DNA of 60,670 nt from a bacterium (candidate division B38) B3_B38 (GTDB lineage Bacteria; Acidobacteriota; B3-B38; Guanabaribacteriales; B3-B38): NCBI GenBank assembly GCA_005223145.1, contig NJBL01000004.1:1-60670 (forward strand), in the 5' to 3' direction. A program made the translations under genes and the position numbers. Each line of letters starts with the position of its first letter. Within the stretch, counting starts at the first letter, position 1. Shown piece after piece: positions 6,831 to 16,210 of this stretch. The notes beneath the pieces were generated by a model. That model did not search any database, was not told the origin of the DNA, and saw only the letters and a list, made by a program, of their open reading frames with translations.

Positions 6831-8531
6831 ATGAAGGCTAAAGTCACTCGTCGCCAGTTTTTAAAATCCACCGCCCAGGCAGGGGTTCTCCTCGGCATTG
6901 TTGGGGGTAGCACCTGGGGAGGAGGTTGTGCATCTGGGAAGAGTTTCGACTTAATCATCAAGAGCGGGATGGTGGTCGATGGGATTGCAAACAAAAGCTA
7001 CCAGGCCGATGTGGGGATAATCGGGGAGCGTATTGAGGCGGTGGGCAATCTGCGAAAGGCTCAGGCTAAAACCATTCTTGATGCCACGGGACGCACAGTA
7101 TCGCCGGGATTTATTGATATCCATTCCCACACCGGCCTGGAGCTTCTGATTAATCCCAAGGCGGAGAGCAAGATAAGGCAGGGGGTTACCACCGAGCTCG
7201 GCGGTAACTGCGGTGGTTCGCCCTTCCCCTTAAAAAAAGAGCTGCAGGACGAAGAGAGGAGGTGGGCAGAGAAGGTTGGTGTGGAAATAGATTGGGTCGA
7301 TCTTGAGGGATTTTACACCCGATTAGCGAAAAATGGCATCGCAGTGAACTACGCCACCCTCGTGGGGCAGGGGACAGTCCGCAGCCGTGTTATGGAGCAG
7401 GAAAGGAGAGAACCCACCTCCGAGGAGATGGAGCAGATGAGGGCACTGGTAGCGCAGGCGATGGAGCAGGGAGCTTTTGGACTATCTACCGGTTTAGAGT
7501 ATACCCCCAGTGGCTTCGCCACCACTCCAGAAGTGATAGAGCTCTGCCGGGTGGCAGCAGAGTATGGTGGCTTCTACGCCACCCACATCCGCAGCGAAGC
7601 TAACCAGCTTTTAGAAGCGTTGGCTGAAGCTATCTTCATCGCCGAGAGGGTAGGAATCCCTCTGCAGATATCCCATCTTAAGGCAGCGGGCAAGGTCAAC
7701 TGGTGGAAGACGCCCATGGTGATTGACCTGATAGAGAGAGCTCAGCAGAGAGGTCTGGCAGTGAACGCCGACCGCTATCCTTACACCGCTTACAGCACCG
7801 GTATAACCATCTTTTTCCCTCAATGGGCGCTGGAAGGGGGGACGAAGCGGTTCATAGAGAGAATAAAAGACAGGGAGCTCCGGCAAAAGATGAGAGCGGA
7901 AACCGTAGAGCGTGTGATAGGGAACAACTCCTGGGAGAGCATTCTCATCGTCGGGATTAGCACTGAGAAGAACCGCCCGCTGGAAGGCAAGTATATAAGC
8001 GAAGCCGCAGCTGAGAGAAAGAAAGACCCTTATGAGTTCACCTGCGATTTACTAATCGAGGAGGAAGGGAATGTATCCATCGTCGGCTTCGGAATGAGCG
8101 ATGAGAACACTGAGTTTATCCTCAAGCATCCCCTGGTGATGCTCGGTTCCGATGGGTCAGCGCTTGCCCCCTATGGGCCCCTGAGTGAGGGTATCCCTCA
8201 TCCGAGAAACTACGGTGCCTTTCCTCGCTTCCTCGGATTTTATGTCCGGGAGAATAAGCTCCTCACCCTCCCCGAGGCACTAAAGAAGATAACCTCTATG
8301 CCAGCAGCTAAGATGGGGCTCAAAGACCGGGGCTCTATTCAGAAGGGAAACTTCGCCGACATAGTGATATTTGACCCTCAGACCATTTCTGGCCAGGCTA
8401 CTTATACCGACTCGGAGCAGTACCCTGTGGGCATCGATTATGTCATCGTTAATGGCAAGATAGTGGTTGACCACGGCGAGCACACCGGGGAATTGCCCGG
8501 TAAAACACTCAAAGGTGCGGGCAAGAAATAG
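6831..8531 (+). CDS. Exported N-acyl-D-amino-acid deacylase-like amidohydrolase
   Basis: The 566-residue protein begins with a twin-arginine signal: RRQFLKS followed by a hydrophobic stretch ending GGGCASG. The cysteine there could be lipidated, which would make it a Tat lipoprotein. The mature part is an amidohydrolase-superfamily enzyme of the D-aminoacylase/dihydroorotase-like group. It has SPGFIDIHSHTGLE with the metal HxH, a GGNCGGSPFP loop, the SHLKAAG histidine and a late aspartate in LGSDGSAL. Known relatives remove N-acyl groups from D-amino acids, so the inferred substrate is an acylated D-amino acid or peptide outside the cytoplasm. The ATG has an AAGGAGGG site. No operon partner is evident. 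Confidence 0.88.
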   Translation: MKAKVTRRQFLKSTAQAGVLLGIVGGSTWGGGCASGKSFDLIIKSGMVVDGIANKSYQADVGIIGERIEAVGNLRKAQAKTILDATGRTVSPGFIDIHSHTGLELLINPKAESKIRQGVTTELGGNCGGSPFPLKKELQDEERRWAEKVGVEIDWVDLEGFYTRLAKNGIAVNYATLVGQGTVRSRVMEQERREPTSEEMEQMRALVAQAMEQGAFGLSTGLEYTPSGFATTPEVIELCRVAAEYGGFYATHIRSEANQLLEALAEAIFIAERVGIPLQISHLKAAGKVNWWKTPMVIDLIERAQQRGLAVNADRYPYTAYSTGITIFFPQWALEGGTKRFIERIKDRELRQKMRAETVERVIGNNSWESILIVGISTEKNRPLEGKYISEAAAERKKDPYEFTCDLLIEEEGNVSIVGFGMSDENTEFILKHPLVMLGSDGSALAPYGPLSEGIPHPRNYGAFPRFLGFYVRENKLLTLPEALKKITSMPAAKMGLKDRGSIQKGNFADIVIFDPQTISGQATYTDSEQYPVGIDYVIVNGKIVVDHGEHTGELPGKTLKGAGKK

Positions 8532-8608
8532 CCATCGCCTGCTCGAAATTATAGTGCGAGCAGAGGACGAGGGGAGAATGATGAAGCTCATGCATCGGCA
8601 GTGCGGGA

Positions 8609-8827
8609 TTGGGAACCTCTGGTCCGGGAATGGCGTTTCAACATAGAGAGGGAGCGAATCGAGAGGCTATGTTAAGAGATAGTCTCCTCCAGTCACCAGG
8701 GGATATGGCTTTATCATGGGGAGAGTGGATAGCAGATTTACAGAACAAAGGTCATCCCTTTATAGTCGAAAAGATCTCTTCACCTGAAGAACTTCCTTCC
8801 CTGAAGAAAGAGGAGCGAAATGTTTGA
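8609..8827 (+). CDS. Small hypothetical open frame, doubtful
   Basis: An open frame of 72 codons (ending SLKKEERNV) lies between the amidohydrolase and a small membrane-protein gene. Its stop overlaps the ATG at 8820, a spacing typical of translationally coupled genes. That is the main reason to list it. An adjacent frame (about 8545-8667) also reads like protein (DWEPLVREWRFNIERERIE) before a stop. The pair may be one short gene broken by a frameshift. I recognise no family. Confidence 0.3.
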   Translation: MGTSGPGMAFQHREGANREAMLRDSLLQSPGDMALSWGEWIADLQNKGHPFIVEKISSPEELPSLKKEERNV

Positions 8828-9209
8828 GTAAGAGGAATTCCCTGAGAGAGAGGAGCAGCAACTTGATAAGAAGTGTGCCAAGGACTCCTTGTCAGCTGTC
8901 TTCTCCGGTCTTATAGTGATACTGCTGGGGGTATTGTTCTTATTGGTCGCTCAGGATTACATCTTCTGGGGGGATTGGTGGGCGTATCTGCTGGTAGGTA
9001 TTGGAGTTATTTTCCTGATAGAAGTTATAGTCCGCCAGACTCGTCCCCAATACCGGTGCCCGGTTGCGGGAAAGCTTATAGCAGCGTTGGTGCTCATTGC
9101 CATCGGCGCAGGGCATATCTATGGGTTGAGACACTGGTGGGCGTTGATAATTATCGTGGTGGGATTTGTCATCCTATTTTTGGGCTTTAAGAGGCTGGGC
9201 GGAACCTGA
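8820..9209 (+). pseudogene. Small four-helix membrane protein with an in-frame stop at codon 4
   Basis: The hydrophobic core (8889-9209; MSAVFSGLIVILLGVLFLLV onward) has about four membrane helices in two repeats, like the membrane part of LiaI/LiaF-type or DUF5668-like proteins. The best ribosome site (AGAGGAGCGAA) belongs to ATG 8820. That frame reads M-F-E, then TAA at 8829-8831, then an acidic stretch EEFPEREEQQLDKKCAKDS straight into the first helix. Either the gene is broken by one base change or error, or translation starts at TTG 8889. The function is unknown. Confidence 0.55.
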
Positions 9210-9598
9210 GGCTCTCAGTTAAACGGGAAGAGCTCAGCCTGCGGGTAGCAAGGAAAGGGTAGAATCTTACCTCCCGTATTATGCGATAGCATTGACCTCT
9301 ACCCCTTCTGAGTACCTCACCAACCCGACAGCATTGTAAAGAGCCCATATCTTTTATCTCCCTCTCATCGCTCTACTAAAATAGGCTTTAAATGAGGCTC
9401 CGATTTCCATGTATAATCTTTGTTGCATATATATCGGCTCATCTAACCTTGTCCAATACAGCGACGGAATGGAGCTGTGTTGCCTAAATTCCTTGACACT
9501 ATGCGAGTTCTTTGATATAAATTATTCATTAAAAAGATTATAAAGGTTTGAGTAGTAAGGGTTAAAAGGTCAAAAATCTACAGGGAAGAAGGTACTCA
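9210..9598. other. 389-base intergenic region
   Basis: No gene or strong repeat is apparent. The only clear signal is the promoter at 9493-9521 for the downstream gene. Confidence 0.5.
9493..9521 (+). promoter_or_regulatory. Strong sigma70-type promoter
   Basis: A perfect TTGACA (9493-9498), exactly 17 bases, then TATAAA (9516-9521). It drives the hypothetical gene at 9599 and probably the B3/B4 gene behind it. Confidence 0.8.
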
Positions 9599-9955
9599 AT
9601 GGATTTAAAGGAAGCCGTGCTTCACTACCAGTATGGGGAGAAGATAAAGTCCGAGCTTATAATAGCGAGCAAGATGCTGGCCAGCCTGTCAACCTTCCAG
9701 ACCGAGGAGAAGTCAGGGGGGCAGAAGCTTATGAACTCCTTTTTAGAAGCCCTCCTGGGTGAGATTCGCATTGCCCAGGGTACGGTGAAGTCCAAACAAC
9801 TAACGGAAGCCGAGGCGATGGTCACCGAGTCTATCGGACGGTTAAAGATCTCGGAGTCAGCCGAAGCTCACCGCTGTATCTCCCGGGCTATATCTGCGGT
9901 TACCACCTCTCTGAATGAGGCAGCCAGAGTGCTGGAAGAGAACGCTCTGTTTTAG
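9599..9955 (+). CDS. Hypothetical all-helical protein
   Basis: This 118-residue protein is soluble and rich in Ala, Glu, Ser and Leu, with a heptad-like pattern suggesting a helical bundle. I do not recognise a family. It has a strong promoter 78 bases upstream and an AGAAGG-like ribosome site. It is 63 bases ahead of the B3/B4 gene, so the two are probably co-expressed. The C-terminal half (SAEAHRCISRAISAVTTSLN) looks amphipathic. Real gene status is supported by promoter, ribosome site and clean codon use. Confidence 0.65.
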   Translation: MDLKEAVLHYQYGEKIKSELIIASKMLASLSTFQTEEKSGGQKLMNSFLEALLGEIRIAQGTVKSKQLTEAEAMVTESIGRLKISESAEAHRCISRAISAVTTSLNEAARVLEENALF

Positions 9956-10018
9956 GGATAGAGATAGCCATCCCTTTGAAGACTGTTACACAATTTTTCC
10001 CTCTGCGGATGAGAAGCA

Positions 10019-10723
10019 ATGAAGTTCATCATTGATAAAAAGCTCTTTGAGCTTTTCCCTGAGGCGACCATCGGGGCGGTCGTCCTTCACGAGCTTGACA
10101 ATTCGGGCACCTCTGAGGAATTGAACCAATTCTACCAGCAGATTCAAAGGGACTTTCGGCAGACTTTCCCCTTCCCCAGAATACAGGACCATCCTTCGAT
10201 CAGGCCGTGGAGGGAGGCTTTCTCCCGCCTGGGTATTTCATCCAGCAAGTTTAATAGCTCTGTTGAGGCTATGGGGAGGAGGATTTTGAAGGGGAACTAT
10301 CTTCCTTCCATAAACAATCTGGTAAATCTTTATAACGCCTTATCGATCAAGCATCTGATTCCCATTGGGGGGCATGATATAGGAACCATAAAGGGGAGTA
10401 TATACCTCTGCTTTGCCACCGGCGGGGAGAAGTTTCTTCCTATGGGTTCCCAGCAGTGGGAAACGGTCCCCTCTGGGGAGATTGTTTATAAGGATGAGCA
10501 GGAGGTTCTCACCCGCCGCTGGGTATGGAGGCAATGTGAGAAGGACAAAGTAACCCACAGCTCCCGCCAGGTATTCATACCTATTGATGTCCTGGGTGAG
10601 ATAGGTAAGGAGAAATTGGTAGAGGTGATTTCCGATTTTACCGCTCTTATACCCCGTTATCTTTCTGCCTCCACCAGCCATTACATTCTCGATGCGGATA
10701 ACCAAGAGGTGACCATGCTCTAA
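10019..10723 (+). CDS. Free-standing B3/B4 domain protein
   Basis: The 234-residue protein matches the stand-alone form of the B3/B4 editing domain found in the beta chain of phenylalanyl-tRNA synthetase. Its landmarks are RPWREAFSRLGISSSKFNSS, then a long AMGRRIL helix and the NLVNLYNALSIKHLIPIGGHD segment. Free-standing members are thought to edit mischarged tRNA or bind nucleotides, but are not well defined. It contains no aminoacylation core. Its ATG sits in a modest GAGAAGCA site. Confidence 0.85.
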   Translation: MKFIIDKKLFELFPEATIGAVVLHELDNSGTSEELNQFYQQIQRDFRQTFPFPRIQDHPSIRPWREAFSRLGISSSKFNSSVEAMGRRILKGNYLPSINNLVNLYNALSIKHLIPIGGHDIGTIKGSIYLCFATGGEKFLPMGSQQWETVPSGEIVYKDEQEVLTRRWVWRQCEKDKVTHSSRQVFIPIDVLGEIGKEKLVEVISDFTALIPRYLSASTSHYILDADNQEVTML

Positions 10724-10797
10724 TTTTCAAAAAGGAAAGGCCTCTTTTTTTGAAAGAGACCTTTACCATTCCTGCTTTTGCAAACAGGGGGCGAGAA

Positions 10798-13632
10798 ATG
10801 TACCTTCTAAATAAAAAGCGATTTTTACCCTTGATGTTAACCGGAGTCATGCTGGGTTTTCTTACGATTCTGGTGGCAAGCAGAGGCAACCCTGAGCAGG
10901 AGCTGGTTGTAGCCACTAAAACGCTTAAATTAGTCTTTCAGCAGTCCGAGGGGCGCTGGAGCCTCTATCAACGGAAAGGCGAGGGATGGGAAGCGGTGAT
11001 TTCCTCCGCCGCCTCTGCGCTGACCCTCGGCTCCCAGGAGGTGGTCAGCACTGTCGACCTTAAAGGAAGCTTCCAGGGGACGAAGGAAAAAGTCACCACC
11101 AGATGGGGAGAGGGTGAGCTGCTGGAGCTCAGCGCCCAGCTCCCTCACAAAAAGCTTCAGCTTAAGCTCCAGTTTATTCTTTATCAAAGATTTCCAGGGG
11201 TGACCTTCCAGCTCTCTCTCATCAATCGAGCCTCCTCCCCCTTGACTTTGAAAGTGGTGGACATGATAGAGGGTTCCCCCCCGACTGAGCTGAAGCTCGG
11301 TCCTCATCCCGGCAGCGCCAAGATGCTGATAAATGGCTATCATTCGTGGGACAAATCGGTGGTGGAGCCCATCGGAACGGGCAAAAGGCTTACCAGCTAC
11401 TGGAACACCGCTTGCTATAATCCCGCCTCAAAAGAGGGGGTAGTCCTGGGGTGGACTACTAACCTGAGCTCCACCAATACTTTGAATTTGCAGTCCAATG
11501 AGCAGGGATTGCGATTTCAGGCGAGAGCCGATTTTGGGCGCCGGCAGCTCTCCCCCGGGGAGGAGTTGGCTGCAGACCAGTTCCTCATCCTTTGCGGCAA
11601 ATCTCCCATTTCTCTGCTGGAGGAGTATGCCCGCCTCTCCTACGAGGCCACCTGGGAGAAGAGTCGCTTCGTCGCTCTTGCTACCAGGACCGAGGTCCCC
11701 ACCGGTTGGTGCTCCTGGTACTATTACTACGATAGGGTAAAGGAAGACGACATCATTGAGAATCTCAACTTCGCCGCTGTTGCCTTCAAGCCCTTTGGCT
11801 TGCAATATATCCAGATTGACGATGGCTTCCAGCAGGCAGCAGGCGACTGGGACACCAACCAGAAGTTTCCCCACGGGCACCGCTGGCTGACCGACCAGAT
11901 CCACCAGCAAGGACTGCAGGCGGGGCTGTGGGTGGCTCCTTTCGCCATTGCGGAGAAGAGCATCATTTTTAAGGAGCATCCTGACTGGCTTATTAAGGAT
12001 GAGGAGGGGAAAAGCCTCCAGGTTTGGGAAAACGAGTTCTGGGGAGGGAAGATTTACGCACTCGACCCCACCCATCCTCAGGCCCGGCAATGGCTCTACC
12101 AGCTCTTCCAGCAGGTGGTCAACGAGTGGGGATATGATTATGTGAAGATAGATTTCGTCTTCTTCGCCGCCCGGGGAGGGGTCTATCATCAGCCCCTTTC
12201 CCCAATCGAAGCCTGCCGTCTGGGACTGGAGACCATCAGGAAGGCGGTAGGGGGGCGAAGATTTATTCTCGGGTGCGGGGCACCTCTGGGCCCTTCCATA
12301 GGGGTTACAGATGGGATGCGCATAGGGCAGGATGTCTCCGCCCGCTGGGAGAGCATCCTCCCCTGCATACTGGCTACTGCCAATCGGTTCTTCTTCCACC
12401 GTCAGGTCTGGTTCAACGACCCTGACTGCCTTGTAGTCAGACCACCTCTGAGCCTCCAGCAGGCCCAGGTATGGGCTTCCATTGTCAGTCTGTCGGGGGG
12501 GATGAACCTTTTCAGCGACAGATTAATCCAGCTTCCTGAGGAGCGGATTCGCATCTTAGAGCGCACCCTCCCCGTGTACAGCGCTGCCGCCCGTCCTATT
12601 GATATGTGGGATATAGAAGAAGCAACCGCCCCCATCCTCTCTACCACCGGGAATGAGGAGCCACCCCGGACCATCCCGCTCGACCGGATATGGCTGTTTA
12701 AAAAGGGGGACGACATTGCCTGGAAGGAGCCGGAGCTGGATGTTGGGGATTGGACACCCATGCCCATCGGCATCAGGTGGGAGGACGCCGGCTACCCTGA
12801 CTATGACGGGTACGGATGGTATCGCCTTAAGTTCGCCATCCCCGAAGATTGGACACCCGGACCACTGGTACTCGAGCTGGGGAAGATTGACGATGTGGAC
12901 GCTACCTATATCAATGGTGAGCTCATCGGCACTACCGGCAAGTTCCCTCCCCAAGCAGAGCGTCGCTGGTATCAGTTTCGTCGATACAGCATCCCCCAGG
13001 AGACGGCGAATTGGGCACCTCCCAGAGAAAACCTGCTGGCTATCAGGGTCTACGATGGAGGTGGTAGTGGGGGCTTCTACCAGGTTAACCGAGGATTGCC
13101 ACCGCGGATATGGCTCTTGACGGTGGAAAAGGAATTTGAGCGGTGGTGGATAGTGGGGGTGTTTAATTTCAGTGAGGAGGAGGAGACTATTAATCTCCCA
13201 TTCTCCCGGCTTGGATTGTCAGAGAAGGAGACCTATCTCGCATTTGATTACTGGCAGGAGAAGTTTCTGGGAGAGTTCACCAGGGAGATGAAGGTCACCC
13301 TGGAGCCTGTCTCCTGCCGGGTTATTGCTGTGCATATCAAGCAGAGGATACCTCAGATAATATCTACCGACCGCCACATCACTCAGGGTGGTGTTGACCT
13401 GGAAGAGGTCGTCTGGATGCCCAAAGAGAACACCCTCCAGGGGCTGAGCACTAATCTGGCGGGAAATAGCTACACCCTCACCCTTTACCATTCTCCGCGA
13501 TATAAGTTCGCTATCGGCCAGAGTGTAGTGCCTAGCACCAGCTGGAAGGTCTCCCCTTCCATCTACAAGTTCAGGTTTAAGATTGGTAACCAGCCTGAAC
13601 TGCAGTGGAAGATAAAATTCATTACCTTTTAA
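10798..13632 (+). CDS. Exported GH36-like alpha-galactosidase-family enzyme with inserted sugar-binding domain
   Basis: From ATG 10798 the protein has 944 residues and a signal peptide (KKRFLPLMLTGVMLGFLTIL). A TTG start at 10750 would add 16 residues ahead of the signal and is less likely. A beta-sandwich precedes a (beta/alpha)8 catalytic domain beginning GWCSWYYYY (Trp304). The GH36/clan D nucleophile is Asp452 in DYVKIDFVF and the acid/base is Asp512 in RIGQDVSARW. About residues 625-765 form an extra beta domain (WYRLKFAIP, TYINGELIGTTG) that resembles the galactose-binding jelly roll of GH2 enzymes, inserted before the final sheet. The expected reaction is hydrolysis or transfer of alpha-galactosides outside the cytoplasm, which fits galK nearby. 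The exact substrate is not decidable. Confidence 0.85.
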   Translation: MYLLNKKRFLPLMLTGVMLGFLTILVASRGNPEQELVVATKTLKLVFQQSEGRWSLYQRKGEGWEAVISSAASALTLGSQEVVSTVDLKGSFQGTKEKVTTRWGEGELLELSAQLPHKKLQLKLQFILYQRFPGVTFQLSLINRASSPLTLKVVDMIEGSPPTELKLGPHPGSAKMLINGYHSWDKSVVEPIGTGKRLTSYWNTACYNPASKEGVVLGWTTNLSSTNTLNLQSNEQGLRFQARADFGRRQLSPGEELAADQFLILCGKSPISLLEEYARLSYEATWEKSRFVALATRTEVPTGWCSWYYYYDRVKEDDIIENLNFAAVAFKPFGLQYIQIDDGFQQAAGDWDTNQKFPHGHRWLTDQIHQQGLQAGLWVAPFAIAEKSIIFKEHPDWLIKDEEGKSLQVWENEFWGGKIYALDPTHPQARQWLYQLFQQVVNEWGYDYVKIDFVFFAARGGVYHQPLSPIEACRLGLETIRKAVGGRRFILGCGAPLGPSIGVTDGMRIGQDVSARWESILPCILATANRFFFHRQVWFNDPDCLVVRPPLSLQQAQVWASIVSLSGGMNLFSDRLIQLPEERIRILERTLPVYSAAARPIDMWDIEEATAPILSTTGNEEPPRTIPLDRIWLFKKGDDIAWKEPELDVGDWTPMPIGIRWEDAGYPDYDGYGWYRLKFAIPEDWTPGPLVLELGKIDDVDATYINGELIGTTGKFPPQAERRWYQFRRYSIPQETANWAPPRENLLAIRVYDGGGSGGFYQVNRGLPPRIWLLTVEKEFERWWIVGVFNFSEEEETINLPFSRLGLSEKETYLAFDYWQEKFLGEFTREMKVTLEPVSCRVIAVHIKQRIPQIISTDRHITQGGVDLEEVVWMPKENTLQGLSTNLAGNSYTLTLYHSPRYKFAIGQSVVPSTSWKVSPSIYKFRFKIGNQPELQWKIKFITF

Positions 13633-13714
13633 CCATTCTGATAGGCGGAATGTTATAAAGGAGGAGGTTTGATTTGACCCTCCTTGTTATTAAGATTATA
13701 GAGGGAGGCTGCTG

Positions 13715-16198
13715 ATGAATATCAGAACCTTGACGAGATGCATTATTCTTTTAATTCTATCCTATTTTTTATTGGCATCAGGGTGGACTGCTCCTTCGTT
13801 CAGGGATGGGGAGCTACCCCTCTCTTACCCCTGGAAGGAGGTTGTGATTGACGCGCTGGAGAGCCAGAGCTGGCACGGGATCGTCTTTGCCAGCCCCGAG
13901 CGCACCCTGTTTGCCGTCCGCTTTGCCATCTATTACCAGGGGAAGCTGTTAGATGGGCTCAATGTCTATTTTGCGGTGAGCCGAGTCGGTCCTCACGCCC
14001 CTGATGGCTCTTACTCCCTGCTGGAGATAGACCCCACGCTGGGTCTGGATGTCTCCACACCCCTGGAGGAGGCGAAGAAAACACCCCTCATTCGCCGCGA
14101 CCTAATACCCACCCCGCCATCTCCTCGGGTGCGGATAGAATGGTCACGGATAGACGAAACCACCGTAGTAGGGAGGGTCACCGCTCCCTTTGATTGTCAG
14201 GTGATGGTGGAGGCTTTCTGCCCGTGGAGCTTCCAGGGGAGCTATCGCATATCAGATGAAGGGGATGCCATCGCCGGAAGCTCTCTGGCACCTTCGCGTC
14301 GCTATGGGGATTTCGCCCTGGTGGTGGACAAACAAGCCGATGACAGCGGCACCTTCCCCAGCCTCCATACACTCTATCGGGAGGTAAAAGCAGAAGGGAA
14401 GCTCACAGACAGGGGGGGTCAGCCAGTGGCTGCTCTCGTATATCAGATGAAGGACAGGGAGGCTTTGCACTTTGCCGCCCGCATAGGGATGGACTTTCAG
14501 AGCCTCTCTTCTTCATTAAAGGGATTAACCACTGCCCGGAACATTGCCTCCATCTTAGAGGAAAAGAGAAGGAGGTATGAGGAACACCGGGTCAAAACCG
14601 AGGGGCTCTTCGCTCAGACCGCCGAATCTCTGACCAATAATCTGGGGTGGATGATTCTTTACCAACCCGATACCGGGGGGCGCTACATCCCTGCAGGTCG
14701 GCGATGGATCTTCCCCAGGCTGGACAACACCCTGGACGATTGGACTATATTTGAATGGGACAGCTTTTTCAATGCCGTTGAGTTAGCTCTTGAAGACAAG
14801 GAGATGGCTTACTCCATGCTGCGGGAGGTGCTCAACATCATGTATCCCCATGGGAACATACCCAACTGGCGTGGGGGAACCAGGGGAAGCCTCGACCGCT
14901 CCCAGCCCCCGGTGGGGAGCTACTGCACCTGGAAGGTTTATCTGCGGTGGGGCAAGGAGAAGGAGCTTCTCCAGATGGCATACCCCCGGCTTAAGAAGTG
15001 GCACAGTTGGTGGCTCAGCGATGCGGAGACAGGGAAGCCTCGTCGGGATGGGAACCAGGACGGTCTGCTGGAGTGGGGTGGCGACAAGGGGGAATTTCTC
15101 CCCTCCTGGGATGACGCCTCGGGTCTGCAGCGGGCAATGTGGGAATCGGGGATGGACGACTCCCCTTTATGGGACGATGCTACCTATGATGAGGAAAGCT
15201 GGACTATGAGGCTCAACGCCCTCGACCTTAACTGCCTCTATGCCCTCGACTCCCGCTGCCTGGCCCTGATGGCGGAAGAGCTTAACCTCCCTCAGGAAGC
15301 CGCCCATTATCGCCAGGAGTATGAAAGGCTGAAGGAGTTAATCAATACCAAAATGTGGGACCCCAGGACCGGCTTCTACTACGACCAGTACTGGGATGGC
15401 ACGCTCTCCGGGGCTAAGGCTGCTTCCTCCTTTTATCCGCTGCTGGCTGGTGTCGCTTCGCCTCAGCAAGCGGACCAGATGGTCAAGCATCTGCTTAATG
15501 AGGAGGAGTTCTGGGGGGATTATATTCTCCCCACTATATCCCGAGACCACCCCTCCTTCAACGACCAGCAATACTGGCGGGGAACCATCTGGCCCCCAAC
15601 CAACTACCTGGTGTACCAGGGGCTTAAAAATTACCGCTACGACCAGATTGCCTCGCAATACGCCGAGCGGAGTGTGCAGCTCTTTATCGGCAGCTGGCTC
15701 CGTTATCAACTGTGCCGCGAGAACTACGACTCCCGCTCCGGGGAGGGGGGCGGACGACGCTACCAGAGCTGGGGACCGCTTTTCTGCCTGGTCGGGATTG
15801 AGGAATTCATCGACTACGAGCCCTGGGGCGGGCTGCGTTTCGGTAGCTCAGGAATATCTCAAAGCAGCAAGATTTCCAATGTACCGCTGGGCAATCACCT
15901 CTACGATGTGACCATAGGGCCGCAGTTGACCGAGGTCTTCCGGGACGGGAAGCTGCTGTTCCGTGCCGATAAGGATGTGGTGGTGCGGAACTTCACCTCC
16001 CAAGAGGGCTTAGCAAAGTTCCACATCAATGCCCGCACCGCCACCAGGATTCAGCTCCCCTTTGCACCCGAAGGGAAGGAGGTAAGGATAGAGAAGGACG
16101 GAGCCAATTTCACCACCCGCAGGATAACCGGGGGAGCCATATCGCTGGAAATACCTTCGGGAAAGAGTGAATACCACTTTATCTTGCAGGATAAATAA
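13715..16198 (+). CDS. Exported GH63-type alpha-glycosidase ((alpha/alpha)6 barrel)
   Basis: The 827-residue protein has a signal peptide (TRCIILLILSYFLLASGWT). An N-terminal beta-sandwich is followed, from about residue 305 to 705, by an (alpha/alpha)6 barrel with GH63 signatures. These are DDWTIFEWDSFF, PHGNIPNW, SWDDASGLQRAMW, YWRGTIWPPTNYLVY and the late GEGGGRRYQSWGPLF. GH63 includes processing glucosidase I and bacterial mannosylglycerate or alpha-glucoside hydrolases; the closest resemblance is to the bacterial MGH-like group. It follows the GH36 gene by 82 bases and has a GAGGGAGG site, so the two may be an operon for an alpha-linked glycan. A C-terminal beta domain of about 115 residues follows the barrel. 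Confidence 0.85.
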   Translation: MNIRTLTRCIILLILSYFLLASGWTAPSFRDGELPLSYPWKEVVIDALESQSWHGIVFASPERTLFAVRFAIYYQGKLLDGLNVYFAVSRVGPHAPDGSYSLLEIDPTLGLDVSTPLEEAKKTPLIRRDLIPTPPSPRVRIEWSRIDETTVVGRVTAPFDCQVMVEAFCPWSFQGSYRISDEGDAIAGSSLAPSRRYGDFALVVDKQADDSGTFPSLHTLYREVKAEGKLTDRGGQPVAALVYQMKDREALHFAARIGMDFQSLSSSLKGLTTARNIASILEEKRRRYEEHRVKTEGLFAQTAESLTNNLGWMILYQPDTGGRYIPAGRRWIFPRLDNTLDDWTIFEWDSFFNAVELALEDKEMAYSMLREVLNIMYPHGNIPNWRGGTRGSLDRSQPPVGSYCTWKVYLRWGKEKELLQMAYPRLKKWHSWWLSDAETGKPRRDGNQDGLLEWGGDKGEFLPSWDDASGLQRAMWESGMDDSPLWDDATYDEESWTMRLNALDLNCLYALDSRCLALMAEELNLPQEAAHYRQEYERLKELINTKMWDPRTGFYYDQYWDGTLSGAKAASSFYPLLAGVASPQQADQMVKHLLNEEEFWGDYILPTISRDHPSFNDQQYWRGTIWPPTNYLVYQGLKNYRYDQIASQYAERSVQLFIGSWLRYQLCRENYDSRSGEGGGRRYQSWGPLFCLVGIEEFIDYEPWGGLRFGSSGISQSSKISNVPLGNHLYDVTIGPQLTEVFRDGKLLFRADKDVVVRNFTSQEGLAKFHINARTATRIQLPFAPEGKEVRIEKDGANFTTRRITGGAISLEIPSGKSEYHFILQDK

Positions 16199-16210
16199 AG
16201 AGAGGAGAGC

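Noticed and set aside
11428..12399. 323-codon minus-strand frame within the GH36-like gene
   Set aside because: A shadow of the plus-strand gene, whose catalytic aspartates and barrel motifs are intact.
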